From: Saprospiraceae bacterium
Lineage (GTDB): Bacteria; Bacteroidota; Bacteroidia; Chitinophagales; Saprospiraceae
NCBI GenBank assembly: GCA_029251525.1
Contig: JAQXDE010000035.1
Coordinates: 124,001 to 188,000, forward strand
Length of the DNA stretch: 64,000 bases
Direction of reading: 5' to 3'
A program made the position numbers and the translations under genes. Of the stretch, positions 1 to 8,100 are shown piece after piece. Numbering within the stretch: position 1 is the stretch's first letter; each line of letters opens with the position of its first letter. The notes below the pieces were generated by a model. It had not been told where the DNA came from and made no database searches. It saw only the letters and a list, made by a program, of their open reading frames with translations.

Positions 1-739
1 TGACTCCCTCATCTTCGGTTAAAGGTTGAATGTTTGCATAGACACTTTTTCCAGGTTCGACTCGAGTACTTGTTTTCTCTCCAGGCAAAAGAATGGGAAC
101 TTTAATTCGAGCTTTATATTTAGGTTTACCTTTATTATCCTCCAATCTTTGAACTAAATTTTCAGCCGCTCGTTTTTTAGAATCCATTGCATCTTCGTGA
201 GGTGCCATTCTATAACAGGTAATTAAGTCTGAATTCTTTGCCAATCGGTTGGACACATTCCCATGTAAATCCATCGAGGTAGAAATCAAGGTTTCATTGC
301 CAATTACTTTTCTTATCCGAATAATAAAATCTCCTTCAGGATCGTCTAATCCTTCTACACTCATTGCTCCATGAATGTCCAAAAAAAGCCCATCATAAGG
401 CAAGTCTTGTTCTAATAATTTTAACGTTTTACTCAGTAACGATTCGTATGCTTCCCGAGTAACTGTTCCCCCAGGTAATGCATGTCCTTTTACAGTAGGA
501 AACCATTTTGCTCTTTTTCGAAGGTCTGCTGACTCTGCTAAGAAAGGATATAAAAAAAAAATTCCATTTTTGTATCTAGCATGAAATGCTTCTTCTTCTG
601 TTTTGGCAGGAGAAAACGTACTTGATTCAATCGCAATTCCAGCAATTGCAATTCTTGGGATTTTAGTTTCTTTTTTGCCACAGGAAAAAAGGAGTAATAG
701 TAAAATACTGAGGCTTAGACGAGTTGAAAAATTGTACAT
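1..739 (-). CDS. M81 family (MlrC-like) lipoprotein, partial
   Basis: The reading frame is open from an ATG at 739 to the window edge, so the C-terminal part is missing. It starts with a lipoprotein signal (MYNFSTRLSLS..LLLLLFSC, lipobox LFSC at about residues 18-21), so the mature protein should be lipid-anchored outside the inner membrane. The sequence then shows hallmarks of the N-terminal domain of MlrC/peptidase M81 proteins: IAIESSTFSP near the start, DGLFLDIHGAM, DPEGDF and MDLHGNVS. MlrC is known as a zinc-dependent hydrolase of linearised microcystin; most relatives have no known substrate. The DIHG and DLHG histidines fit metal binding in the family. The substrate cannot be told from sequence, and no toxin-degrading role should be assumed. 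Confidence 0.8.
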   Translation of the reverse strand, partial: MYNFSTRLSLSILLLLLFSCGKKETKIPRIAIAGIAIESSTFSPAKTEEEAFHARYKNGIFFLYPFLAESADLRKRAKWFPTVKGHALPGGTVTREAYESLLSKTLKLLEQDLPYDGLFLDIHGAMSVEGLDDPEGDFIIRIRKVIGNETLISTSMDLHGNVSNRLAKNSDLITCYRMAPHEDAMDSKKRAAENLVQRLEDNKGKPKYKARIKVPILLPGEKTSTRVEPGKSVYANIQPLTEDEGV

Positions 740-993
740 TTTATTTTTTTGGTTGGTTATCAATTAGAGAATATTGCAATCTATTATTATATTATCTGAA
801 AGCAAAAATTGATGATGTCCTCTGTTTTTAATATAGTTATTTTCTTCGGATTAAATTTAGAATAAGATTTACTTTTACTCGGTGAATAAGCTTTAAAAAA
901 TTCTTCATTCTTTTTCCATCAAGAATTTCGCAAACTTTGGTTAACTTAATTTCGATATTGGATTTTTTGAATAATTAGATTATTTTTTCTTTA

Positions 994-1752
994 TTATTTA
1001 TCTAGCCAACCTTTAAAATTAACTACTCGTTCTCTACTGACAACAACATCATCATTTGGACTTGGAAGTAACTCTAATTTTAATCGACTATTAAAATAAG
1101 TATTGATCTTGTTGATGGAAGAAAGTTTAGTAATATATTTCCGGTTAACTCTAAAATGAAAGTCAGGGTCCAAACAGTCTTCTAGTTGATCCAGCGTGTA
1201 ATCCAAAATATGTCTTTTACCATTGATATTTTTTGCGCAAACTATTTTGTCTTCAGAGTAAAAGTAAGCAATATCGTCTATTGGGATGTAGGAAAATTCT
1301 TGTCCTGATTTTACCAGAAAACGCTCTTTGAATTTTTTGCTGTGAATATTATTTAGCAATGCTTCGATGGCAGAAGAATCATATATTTGTGGTTGTTGAT
1401 ATAATTCATTAAATTTTTCCATTGCTTTTTTAAGTTCCAAAGGATCAATTGGTTTAAGTAAATAATCTACGCTATTTACTTTGAAAGCTTTTAAAGAATA
1501 TTGGTCGTAAGCAGTTGTGAAGATAACTGGAGATTTGATAGTAGTTTGTTGAAAAATATCAAAACTTAAACCATCTGCCAATTGTATGTCCATAAAAATT
1601 AAGTCAGGTTGATCAAATGTGTTGAGCCATTTAACTGCATCCTCAACACTATCAATAACTTCTAAAATTTCTGCCTTTGGAGCGCACTTTTGTATTAATT
1701 TTTTTAGACGAAGTGCAGCAGGGCGCTCATCTTCGATAATAAGAGTTTTCAT
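994..1752 (-). CDS. LytTR-family response regulator
   Basis: This is a 252-residue response regulator with an N-terminal receiver domain (about 1-120) and a C-terminal LytTR DNA-binding domain (about 146-250). The acidic pocket (EDE at 7-9), phosphoacceptor D55 in FMDIQ, the TTAYDQY segment and K in LLKPID are all present. The LytTR part has the typical RFLVKSGQEF start and the FHFRVNRKYI segment. Its ATG overlaps the stop of the upstream kinase gene by four bases (ATGA), so the two are surely co-transcribed and translationally coupled. Such LytS/LytR-type pairs are abundant in Bacteroidota and mostly uncharacterised; the regulated genes cannot be inferred here. Confidence 0.93.
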   Translation of the reverse strand: MKTLIIEDERPAALRLKKLIQKCAPKAEILEVIDSVEDAVKWLNTFDQPDLIFMDIQLADGLSFDIFQQTTIKSPVIFTTAYDQYSLKAFKVNSVDYLLKPIDPLELKKAMEKFNELYQQPQIYDSSAIEALLNNIHSKKFKERFLVKSGQEFSYIPIDDIAYFYSEDKIVCAKNINGKRHILDYTLDQLEDCLDPDFHFRVNRKYITKLSSINKINTYFNSRLKLELLPSPNDDVVVSRERVVNFKGWLDK

Positions 1753-2834
1753 ATAATTGCTGTTTTAATTGAAGTTTCTTTTTCAGAGGCAATATAATCA
1801 CAAAAAAGAGGTAGAGCAACCAAGAATGAATCTACAGTAACAATAACATCAACTTCTTTTTTTGTGAAAAATTGATATCGATTTTTTATGTTTTGTAATC
1901 CCATGCTTGTCGATGAGATTACTTGGTTTTTTTTCTGTAAATTATTTTTAATAATTAGTTTATCTCTTTCAATAAATACATTTATGGTTAATGGTTTTTT
2001 TGTAGAGATGATGTTATGCTTAATGACATTTTCAAATAGAATTTGAAGAGAGAGAGGTACTATTTTTGTTTGGTAGTATTTTAAAGGGATGTCAATATTG
2101 GTATTTAGATTCTCTCCGAATCTTTCTTTTAGCAAAAAGATGTAGGCATTGAGGAATTCTAATTCATCACTTATTGAAACTATTTTTTGGTCTCTAATTT
2201 CTAAAATATACCGATAAACTTTTGATAATTTTTGTACAAAATTGACAGCTTTGTTTGGTGCTTCGGGAATTAAATAAGTCAAGGTATTTAAACTATTAAA
2301 AAGAAAATGAGGATTAACTTGATTCCTTAATCCTTCCAATTGGCTTTGGATATTTTCTCTTTGAAGCTGTTCTTTTTCCTGTGTTGATTTTTGTAGTTTT
2401 GTGTAAAAAATCATTCCTTCATAGATTGTCCAAATTAAAAGTATTGACATAAAACTTCCTACAACTTCTGATAATCCTCTTTTAGGTTCTCTTTGCCAAT
2501 CATTAGGAATGTATATATCTACAAGGTTTCCGATAACAATTTTTATAACAAAATATCCTATGATCATCAAGCCGATTTGGGATATTAACCGTTTCCATAT
2601 TTGATTTTCTTCAGGTAATTGGTTTAGTAAAAAAGCAATAACATAACGAAAGATAATCCAATAAGTAAAAGTATAAATTATTCCAATAGTGTAACAACGT
2701 CTGAAAAATGATAGTTTATTTTCTAAAAATAGCTCAGGAAACATGATAAAATTAATAACGAATGCAATGATTGGTATGCCCACTAGCATTAACCATTTGT
2801 CATTGAATCCTAGTGTGTTTTTTACATAAGCCAT
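1749..2834 (-). CDS. LytS-like sensor histidine kinase
   Basis: This 361-residue membrane kinase has four hydrophobic segments (about residues 15-33, 47-70, 85-103 and 122-144), a short coiled linker (about 148-170) and a His_kinase domain with the family motif NPHFLFNSLNTL, whose phosphoacceptor is H176. The C-terminal ATPase part includes the N-box region ILFENVIKHN and the G region SMGLQNIKNR, so both halves look intact. No periplasmic sensor domain is visible; sensing is probably through the membrane helices. It is the first gene of a two-gene operon with the LytTR regulator just downstream. Its signal is unknown. Confidence 0.93.
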   Translation of the reverse strand: MAYVKNTLGFNDKWLMLVGIPIIAFVINFIMFPELFLENKLSFFRRCYTIGIIYTFTYWIIFRYVIAFLLNQLPEENQIWKRLISQIGLMIIGYFVIKIVIGNLVDIYIPNDWQREPKRGLSEVVGSFMSILLIWTIYEGMIFYTKLQKSTQEKEQLQRENIQSQLEGLRNQVNPHFLFNSLNTLTYLIPEAPNKAVNFVQKLSKVYRYILEIRDQKIVSISDELEFLNAYIFLLKERFGENLNTNIDIPLKYYQTKIVPLSLQILFENVIKHNIISTKKPLTINVFIERDKLIIKNNLQKKNQVISSTSMGLQNIKNRYQFFTKKEVDVIVTVDSFLVALPLFCDYIASEKETSIKTAII

Positions 2835-2886
2835 AGAATAAATTTATAAAGATTAGTTGATGTTTCAGCCTAATAAAGGTTTAAAA

Positions 2887-2926
2887 AAAAGGATGAATCA
2901 ATCTTTAAAAAAATTGGTTCATCCTT
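2887..2926 (-). terminator. Intrinsic terminator, minus strand
   Basis: On the minus strand GGATGAACCAAT and ATTGATTCATCC pair around an AT-rich loop and are followed by a run of eight T. It lies about 180 bases beyond the amidase stop codon and just before the LytS/LytTR operon, so it probably ends amidase transcripts. Confidence 0.75.
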
Positions 2927-2950
2927 TATCTAAACTATTTATTGTAAAAC

Positions 2951-3007
2951 GATAGTTATTATAATACAACTATCCGCTCTTCAAAATGATAGTTTTTTAT
3001 GATAGTT
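2951..3007. repeat. GATAGTT heptamer cluster with inverted copy
   Basis: GATAGTT occurs at 2951, 2988 and 3001, and its inverse AACTATC at 2968-2974, so the first two form a perfect 7-bp hairpin. The cluster lies between the amidase stop and the two-component operon. It could be a regulator binding site or 3-prime-UTR structure; the sequence alone does not decide. Confidence 0.4.
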
Positions 3008-3107
3008 TATATTTCTTTCTGATAAGTTGTTGATTTTTAGTGATGAACTGTAAATTTTCATTACCCTAAAGACATAGGTGCTTAGTAAACCAAAATAGTC
3101 TTTTAAT

Positions 3108-4316
3108 TCAGAAAGCTAAAGCCTCGTACATCCAATTAGCCAATGCTTGTCGATTGTCTTTTAAAAATCGTTGTTGATCATCACGATTTCTAATATTTCC
3201 AAGTTCAATGTAAACTGACTTTCCTTTTGTCTCTCGAAGCATGTGCAAATCTCTTTCTCTTATTGTTCCATGATACTGGCCATTTCTTCGATATTTTTTA
3301 TATTTGGAAGCTAACTTTTTTTTGATTTTTTTTGCTAAGGCTAGGCTACTAAGACTTCCTGGGTAATAGTAGAAAAATACATCTGCTCGTTGTCCTTTTC
3401 CTCGGGAATCGATATGAAGAACTATAGTTGTTTGATCTTTATCTTTTACACCTAGGTTTTTATATTTCTCATATAATATATTAATAGCGTTTGATCGCTG
3501 AAACAATCGCTTTTTTTGAGAAAGAGGAATAGCATAATCCCCATAACAATATTCATCTTCATCACATTTCAGTAAATCATCATCTCTTATTCCGTCATTT
3601 GGATCGCGAGTAATCATATAAGCAACTGCTCCATGAGCAATTAAGTTACGAGTTAGTCTAAGTGAAATATCATAAGCATATTCGTCTTCACACATATTTA
3701 TTTTTCCCCTTTTTCCAATAGCTCCTGGATCAGGTCCACCGTGTCCACTTACGATATAAAATACTTTTCCTTTAAGTCGATTACTTGCAATAGGAACATG
3801 AGCATATTTTTTCCCAAAAATACCAAACTTACGAGCCTCCTTATATTTTTTTTCCGTTTTTACTGCTGCTTGATGAGCAATGATTTCATTTGGGTTTACT
3901 ATTTTATCCAAGCAATTTAATTCATGAAATGGAACCCAGAGAATTTGGCTGTTAACCACATTTTGACGTCTCAATTTATTTTCTAATAAGAATTCATTAT
4001 ATTTTTTAATTCTTATTGCTTGAGCCCACTCTGATAACCCTACGGTTGTACGTATACTTTTGCCGTTGTATTTATAAATCAATACCGGGATCCTATAGTT
4101 TTTGCCTGCTCTTAGCTTGGTACTTTGATTGGTTTTGTTCAAATGATGAAACTGTTCAAAATTACAACGATGATTATTCAATTGGTATCGAGAAAGAAGT
4201 GTGAGAATATTGTCACCAGGTATGGCCGGAACATCGTGAAAAGTTGGTTTGTCATCCGCAGCTTTTAAAGAAGAAAAACAGATAAGAAGTAAAAAAAGAT
4301 AAAGGCAATTTTTCAT
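3108..4316 (-). CDS. N-acetylmuramoyl-L-alanine amidase (Amidase_3)
   Basis: The 402-residue protein has a signal peptide (cleavage near LKA-AD, about residue 19), a LysM-like N-terminal region (about 30-80, including the RAGKNYRIPV stretch) and a C-terminal Amidase_3 domain (about 183-402). The zinc and catalytic residues are visible: H192 in SGHGGPDPGA, E210 or E212 in CEDEYAYDI, H301 in VLHIDSR and E371 in YIELGN. The enzyme should cut the amide bond between muramic acid and the stem peptide in the periplasm. A short Cys-containing acidic insert (CDEDEYCYGD, about 251-260) is a feature I do not recognise from the classical AmiC type. It stands alone, with its own terminator downstream. Confidence 0.88.
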   Translation of the reverse strand: MKNCLYLFLLLICFSSLKAADDKPTFHDVPAIPGDNILTLLSRYQLNNHRCNFEQFHHLNKTNQSTKLRAGKNYRIPVLIYKYNGKSIRTTVGLSEWAQAIRIKKYNEFLLENKLRRQNVVNSQILWVPFHELNCLDKIVNPNEIIAHQAAVKTEKKYKEARKFGIFGKKYAHVPIASNRLKGKVFYIVSGHGGPDPGAIGKRGKINMCEDEYAYDISLRLTRNLIAHGAVAYMITRDPNDGIRDDDLLKCDEDEYCYGDYAIPLSQKKRLFQRSNAINILYEKYKNLGVKDKDQTTIVLHIDSRGKGQRADVFFYYYPGSLSSLALAKKIKKKLASKYKKYRRNGQYHGTIRERDLHMLRETKGKSVYIELGNIRNRDDQQRFLKDNRQALANWMYEALAF

Positions 4317-4494
4317 AGTAAAAGTAGTGTTGATCGTAGTATTATGTTATATACAAGGAACATTAATATTCGTTTGGAAAAATAGCAATTCAATGAAATT
4401 AGTTAGGAGTGAACTAGGTCCGAATTACAAATATAAAAAATTTAGAAATTTTTTCACAAGAGACAAAGTATGTCTCGTTTTTTCCAAGGATTTA

Positions 4495-4998
4495 TTACAA
4501 ATAATCTTGCAATCTATATTCATCATCAAAGTCAAAAGGTATTTCAAATTTAACTCTTGATTGTCGAATAGTTATAGTTCCTAGTGAGCGAATTTTGATA
4601 GATTGTTTTTTCCACGCGCCATTCAATACATTTTTGAAATTTTTAAAAAATTCTTTTTGTGAGATCGGAACTTCAAAACTTAGTGGTAATGAAAAATCGC
4701 TGTTAGCTCCCATTTCAATTTCTAAGTCTTGGGTGAAATGAGTAGTTTTTTTTCCATCAACAATTACGTCAAAATCAACTTTGGAAATAGTTAGTTCATA
4801 GGGGTTAGGATTATTAATTACGGCATCAGATGTAAAGGTTATTTTTAAGTCAGGTGGAAGCGTTGCATTTTTAAATTTTATATTATCTAACCGAACGAAT
4901 TCTGGATACTTTAAATTGGATGCTTGGTTAAAGATGTACAAACCTACACCCAATAAAAGGGCAAATAATGTAGTAGCTAATATTTTCGAAATTTTCAT
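4495..4998 (-). CDS. LEA type 2 (WHy-domain) family protein
   Basis: This is a 167-residue protein with one N-terminal hydrophobic segment (about residues 5-24, signal or anchor) followed by a single LEA_2/WHy-like beta domain. The family pattern is seen in the NPNPYELTISKVDF segment and the later LPLSFEVP strand. LEA2 domains are small fibronectin-like folds of unclear bacterial function, suspected to act in envelope or lipid-related processes. The start lies only 11 bases after the stop of the upstream class V aminotransferase gene, so the two form an operon. The C-terminus ends in an acidic/aromatic stretch without T9SS features. Confidence 0.75.
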   Translation of the reverse strand: MKISKILATTLFALLLGVGLYIFNQASNLKYPEFVRLDNIKFKNATLPPDLKITFTSDAVINNPNPYELTISKVDFDVIVDGKKTTHFTQDLEIEMGANSDFSLPLSFEVPISQKEFFKNFKNVLNGAWKKQSIKIRSLGTITIRQSRVKFEIPFDFDDEYRLQDYL

Positions 4999-5009
4999 TA
5001 ATTAGATTT

Positions 5010-6182
5010 TTAAAAAATAGTTTTTTGGGAAGTAGAACGTTTAAAGCAATAAATTAATTTTTCGAAATCTTCCGAATTATTGTAAACGTGTGGAGCAACT
5101 CGAATCGCATCTCCACGCTGTGAAACTTTTAGTTTATTTTTTTCAAAGTTGAATTTTAATTTTTTCATATCCATATTAGACGATAGTTTAACGCCAAATA
5201 AATGTGCTACTCTATAGTTTTCTTCCTCTATTTGGCAACCCATATCTAGAAGTTTTTCTATGGGTTTCTGAGTAATATTTTTACAATAATTTTGAATGTT
5301 TTCTACTCCCCATTCCAAGAGTTGATCGAGTGATTTTTGAAGCATAGGTACACCAATAAAATTGCTTTGCTCACCCATAGAGTATCTGTTCGCTTGGGTT
5401 TTATAATCAGGTTGATAATTGACCAAATTTTCAAATTGCTGGCTATCCAATCTATTGATCCAGTTTTCTTCAATTGGCTCACCTGAGTCAAATTTTTCTC
5501 CAAAGTATCCAACTCCAGAAACGTATGGTCCCAATAACCATTTATAACCTGCACAAACTAATGCATCAGGCTTTACGCTTTGAATATCAAATGGATAAGC
5601 ACCTATTGATTGAGTACCATCTATAATCATTAATGCTTTATTTTTATTAGTTTTTTCTCTTATTTTTTCTAAATCAAAGAGAGTTCCATCTGCCCAATGA
5701 ATATTTCCTAAAGCTATGGCGATAGTATTTTCGTCTATGGCATCTAAAATATTTTTATTCCAGATTTTTCCTTTGGGTGAACTTATTTGAGGTGCAGTTA
5801 TGATTTTAATTTCTGCACCAGTACTGTCGGATAATTTTTTCCAAGAATAATAATTAGATGGAAACCCTTCTCCTACTAGGATAATATTGTCTTTGTCGGT
5901 AGCGTGGACGTTTTTAACTATACTGGCTATTCCATAGGATGCGGAGGGAATTATTGCGATTCTTTGAGAATCAGGGCAATTGATCAATTTGGCAAAAGTG
6001 CTTTTTAGTTTTTCTACTGGGGCAAAAAAATCAGACCTTGTTACTTTCCAAGGTTGACTTTTTTGAAGAATGGCTTGAACTCCTGCTTGTTCTACTGTTC
6101 TAAGGTTAGGAGACATGTAGGCACAATTGATGTAACTTATTTCCTCCGAAAGATTGAATTTATCTTTTTGACAATCCAGCAT
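5010..6182 (-). CDS. Class V PLP-dependent aminotransferase
   Basis: This 390-residue protein has the fold-type I layout of class V aminotransferases/cysteine desulfurase relatives. The pyridoxal phosphate lysine is K214 in CAGYKWLLGP, and the cofactor aspartate lies in MIIDGTQSIGAYPFD (D188). A substrate-binding stretch, RVAPHVYNN, is near the C-terminus. The N-terminus (YINCAYMSPN) matches the kynureninase/isopenicillin-epimerase-like subgroup, not IscS. No catalytic Cys loop typical of desulfurases is evident, so an aminotransferase, lyase or epimerase role is likelier; the substrate is unknown. It leads a two-gene operon with the LEA2 gene. A near-consensus -10 element (TATATTG) lies about 25-30 bases before the ATG. 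Confidence 0.85.
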   Translation of the reverse strand: MLDCQKDKFNLSEEISYINCAYMSPNLRTVEQAGVQAILQKSQPWKVTRSDFFAPVEKLKSTFAKLINCPDSQRIAIIPSASYGIASIVKNVHATDKDNIILVGEGFPSNYYSWKKLSDSTGAEIKIITAPQISSPKGKIWNKNILDAIDENTIAIALGNIHWADGTLFDLEKIREKTNKNKALMIIDGTQSIGAYPFDIQSVKPDALVCAGYKWLLGPYVSGVGYFGEKFDSGEPIEENWINRLDSQQFENLVNYQPDYKTQANRYSMGEQSNFIGVPMLQKSLDQLLEWGVENIQNYCKNITQKPIEKLLDMGCQIEEENYRVAHLFGVKLSSNMDMKKLKFNFEKNKLKVSQRGDAIRVAPHVYNNSEDFEKLIYCFKRSTSQKTIF

Positions 6183-6692
6183 GATATTTAATTTTTTTGC
6201 AATATAAGTAGTCGGGTAAGAATAAACGATATTTTATGTGACATCTTTTTTTTGTGAACTCATTCTGTTTCAATATATCTTAAATGATTTTTAAATCTTA
6301 AAATTTGTTTTTTCAAAAGATATAAGTTTTACTAAAACAGTAATAATGAATAAATTATTTTTGATTTACTTTATTATATAATTTAATTAAACTCTAAAAT
6401 TGGTTTTTAAAACTCAATAAATGATTTAATTGAATCTAAATGCTAGTAGATTCAAAAGAAAATGAATTGTTATATACTTTTTTAAAATTAAGTTGAGGAA
6501 ATCATTTATATAATTAAAACCTTGTGTTATTTGATTTTCTGAGGTGAATTTTAATTTTAATTATCTTTGATTATTATATTTCTGTGAATGAACTCGTTTC
6601 AGCTTATTGGAACAGATTTATTTTTGTGGAAAAAAATAAAAATAGTACGGTTAATTTGCCTAGTTGAATTAGCTTTTTTGAAAAACCTTTTA
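6183..6692. other. Gene-free AT-rich spacer
   Basis: About 500 bases of very AT-rich sequence between two divergent genes. I see no coding frame with family similarity, no tRNA and no convincing hairpin. It should hold the promoters of both flanking genes. Confidence 0.5.
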
Positions 6693-6700
6693 TAGATTTG
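6693..6700 (+). promoter_or_regulatory. Bacteroidota -7 element
   Basis: TAGATTTG matches TAnnTTTG and is followed by CACC. It sits 22 bases before the ATG of the 52-residue membrane protein, giving a short leader. A well-spaced TTTG upstream element is not obvious, so the call rests on the -7 box. Confidence 0.45.
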
Positions 6701-6721
6701 CACCAACAAAATTACTTTATT

Positions 6722-6880
6722 ATGAATCAAGAAGAAACATCTTCATCGAAGACAGATTGGCTTTTATTTTTAATATCTACAGTTGTAATGATTGTGATGT
6801 TAGTTTGGGTAAATGAATGGTTTTGGTTAGCTATGCCCTTCTCACTGACTTATTTGGTGAAAGCCTTAAAAATGATGTAA
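6722..6880 (+). CDS. Small hydrophobic protein, 52 residues, unknown
   Basis: The ATG at 6722 opens a 52-residue frame: a polar, acidic/serine-rich N-terminus (MNQEETSSSKTDW) and then one long or two short hydrophobic segments (about residues 13-33 and 35-46) rich in V, M and W. It has a promoter-like TAnnTTTG just upstream and a good terminator just downstream (6922-6956), which together argue for a real transcription unit. An in-frame TTG upstream (6698) is inside the promoter box and is not the start. I do not recognise a family; it may be a small membrane protein, and no function is proposed. Confidence 0.6.
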   Translation: MNQEETSSSKTDWLLFLISTVVMIVMLVWVNEWFWLAMPFSLTYLVKALKMM

Positions 6881-6921
6881 ATCAATAGGATTACACTTTT
6901 TAAAATACTACAATATAATAA

Positions 6922-6956
6922 AATGGTCGTGCTAAACTCTAGTACGACTATTTTTG
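6922..6956 (+). terminator. Intrinsic terminator of the small-protein gene
   Basis: TGGTCGTGCT and AGTACGACTA form a stem with one G-T pair around AAACTCT, followed by TTTTTGT. It lies 42 bases after the stop of the 52-residue gene. Confidence 0.75.
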
Positions 6957-7040
6957 TATTGAGTAATACATGTACTTTATTTGGAAGAATAAAAACGTTT
7001 ATTTATCTGAGACATTTTGTTAAAATTATGTCAATGATAA

Positions 7041-8012
7041 CTATTGATCAAAAGCTTTTAAGATTTCTATCACTAATTTAGTTGATTGATATAAAAAAGA
7101 GGGATCAATATTTTCAAAAGTATCAGTTACTTGATGATAATCTTTATGGTCTTCTACGCCCAAGTAAATAAACGGAATTTTCTTTTTATGAAATGGTTTA
7201 TGATCTGAGGCATTCGTCCAATCATTATATCCTAGATCAGGAGTATCATGACCAAATAAAACATTAATTGAAGATAGTGAATTAATGTTATTTAGACTTT
7301 TTTTTAAGGTTGGATAATGATGAGTTCCACAAATATAAATTTCATTATTTTTATTTCGACTTATCATATCTAAGTTTATATTCATTAAAATTTTATCAAT
7401 CGAAATCGGTGGATTTTCTACAAAATACTTTGCTCCTTCTAGACCTAATTCCTCTGCATCGAATGCAACGAATAAAATGGAATTCATTGGTGGATTTTTC
7501 TTGAAATAAGCAGCAGATTCTAGCATGGCTGAAATTCCTGAGGCATTATCGTCTGCACCATTAAATATTTTTTCACCTCGTTTTCCCAAATGATCATAAT
7601 GAGCACTTAACACAATATATTTTTCAGGTTGTATTGTACCTGGAATTTTTCCAATAATATTATTGCAATTATAAGTATTCTTATAGATTCTTTTATAGAA
7701 GCTAAAGGCTTGCAGGAAACTAGAATTCAGTTTTTCTAAACCTAATTCTTTGAATCTTGAAACAATATATTCACGAGCTAATTCATTTCCTTTTTCTCCA
7801 CTTCTTCTTCCCTCTAATTGGTCTGAAGCAAGATATTCTACATCTTCCATTATTTGAAAAGAATCAATAGTACTTTGCTTTAGGTTCATTTTATTTTTCG
7901 AAATAATGAAAGATTCTTCAGCAGTAAATTTGTCTTGAGTTTTACAAGAAAGAACACAACTAAAAATCATTAGGATATAAATGATTTTAGGAATATTAGT
8001 AGTTGAGATCAT
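7041..8012 (-). CDS. M28 family zinc peptidase, lipoprotein
   Basis: This 323-residue protein begins with a lipoprotein signal (lipobox CVLSC, C23) and carries a single M28 aminopeptidase-type domain. Co-catalytic zinc ligands are visible: H138 in LSAHYDHLG, D154 in GADDNASG, the catalytic/ligand pair E187-E188 in AEELGLEG, D215 in NLDMIS, and a terminal His in KDYHQVTDT. An N-terminal segment (VEYLASDQLEGRR) is typical of the Bacteroidota M28 subfamily annotated as M20/M25/M40-like. It should act as an exopeptidase on peptides at the periplasmic or outer face. It is monocistronic, separated from purB by a strong hairpin. Confidence 0.9.
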   Translation of the reverse strand: MISTTNIPKIIYILMIFSCVLSCKTQDKFTAEESFIISKNKMNLKQSTIDSFQIMEDVEYLASDQLEGRRSGEKGNELAREYIVSRFKELGLEKLNSSFLQAFSFYKRIYKNTYNCNNIIGKIPGTIQPEKYIVLSAHYDHLGKRGEKIFNGADDNASGISAMLESAAYFKKNPPMNSILFVAFDAEELGLEGAKYFVENPPISIDKILMNINLDMISRNKNNEIYICGTHHYPTLKKSLNNINSLSSINVLFGHDTPDLGYNDWTNASDHKPFHKKKIPFIYLGVEDHKDYHQVTDTFENIDPSFLYQSTKLVIEILKAFDQ

Positions 8013-8038
8013 TGGTTTATTTTCTGTTAAATGAGCTG

Positions 8039-8082
8039 AAAGGTTATTGATTACTCTTTTTGACGAGTAATCAATAACCTTT
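8039..8082 (-). terminator. Perfect 18-bp hairpin between purB and M28 gene
   Basis: AAAGGTTATTGATTACTC pairs perfectly with GAGTAATCAATAACCTTT around an 8-base loop. It lies 19 bases after the purB stop on the minus strand, so it most likely ends purB transcripts, although the T tail is short. Confidence 0.7.
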
Positions 8083-8100
8083 CAACTCTGATTGTAAATA

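Noticed and set aside
4327-4560. 77-codon plus-strand ORF over the amidase/LEA2 spacer
   Set aside because: It runs antisense into the LEA2 gene and has no supporting signal.
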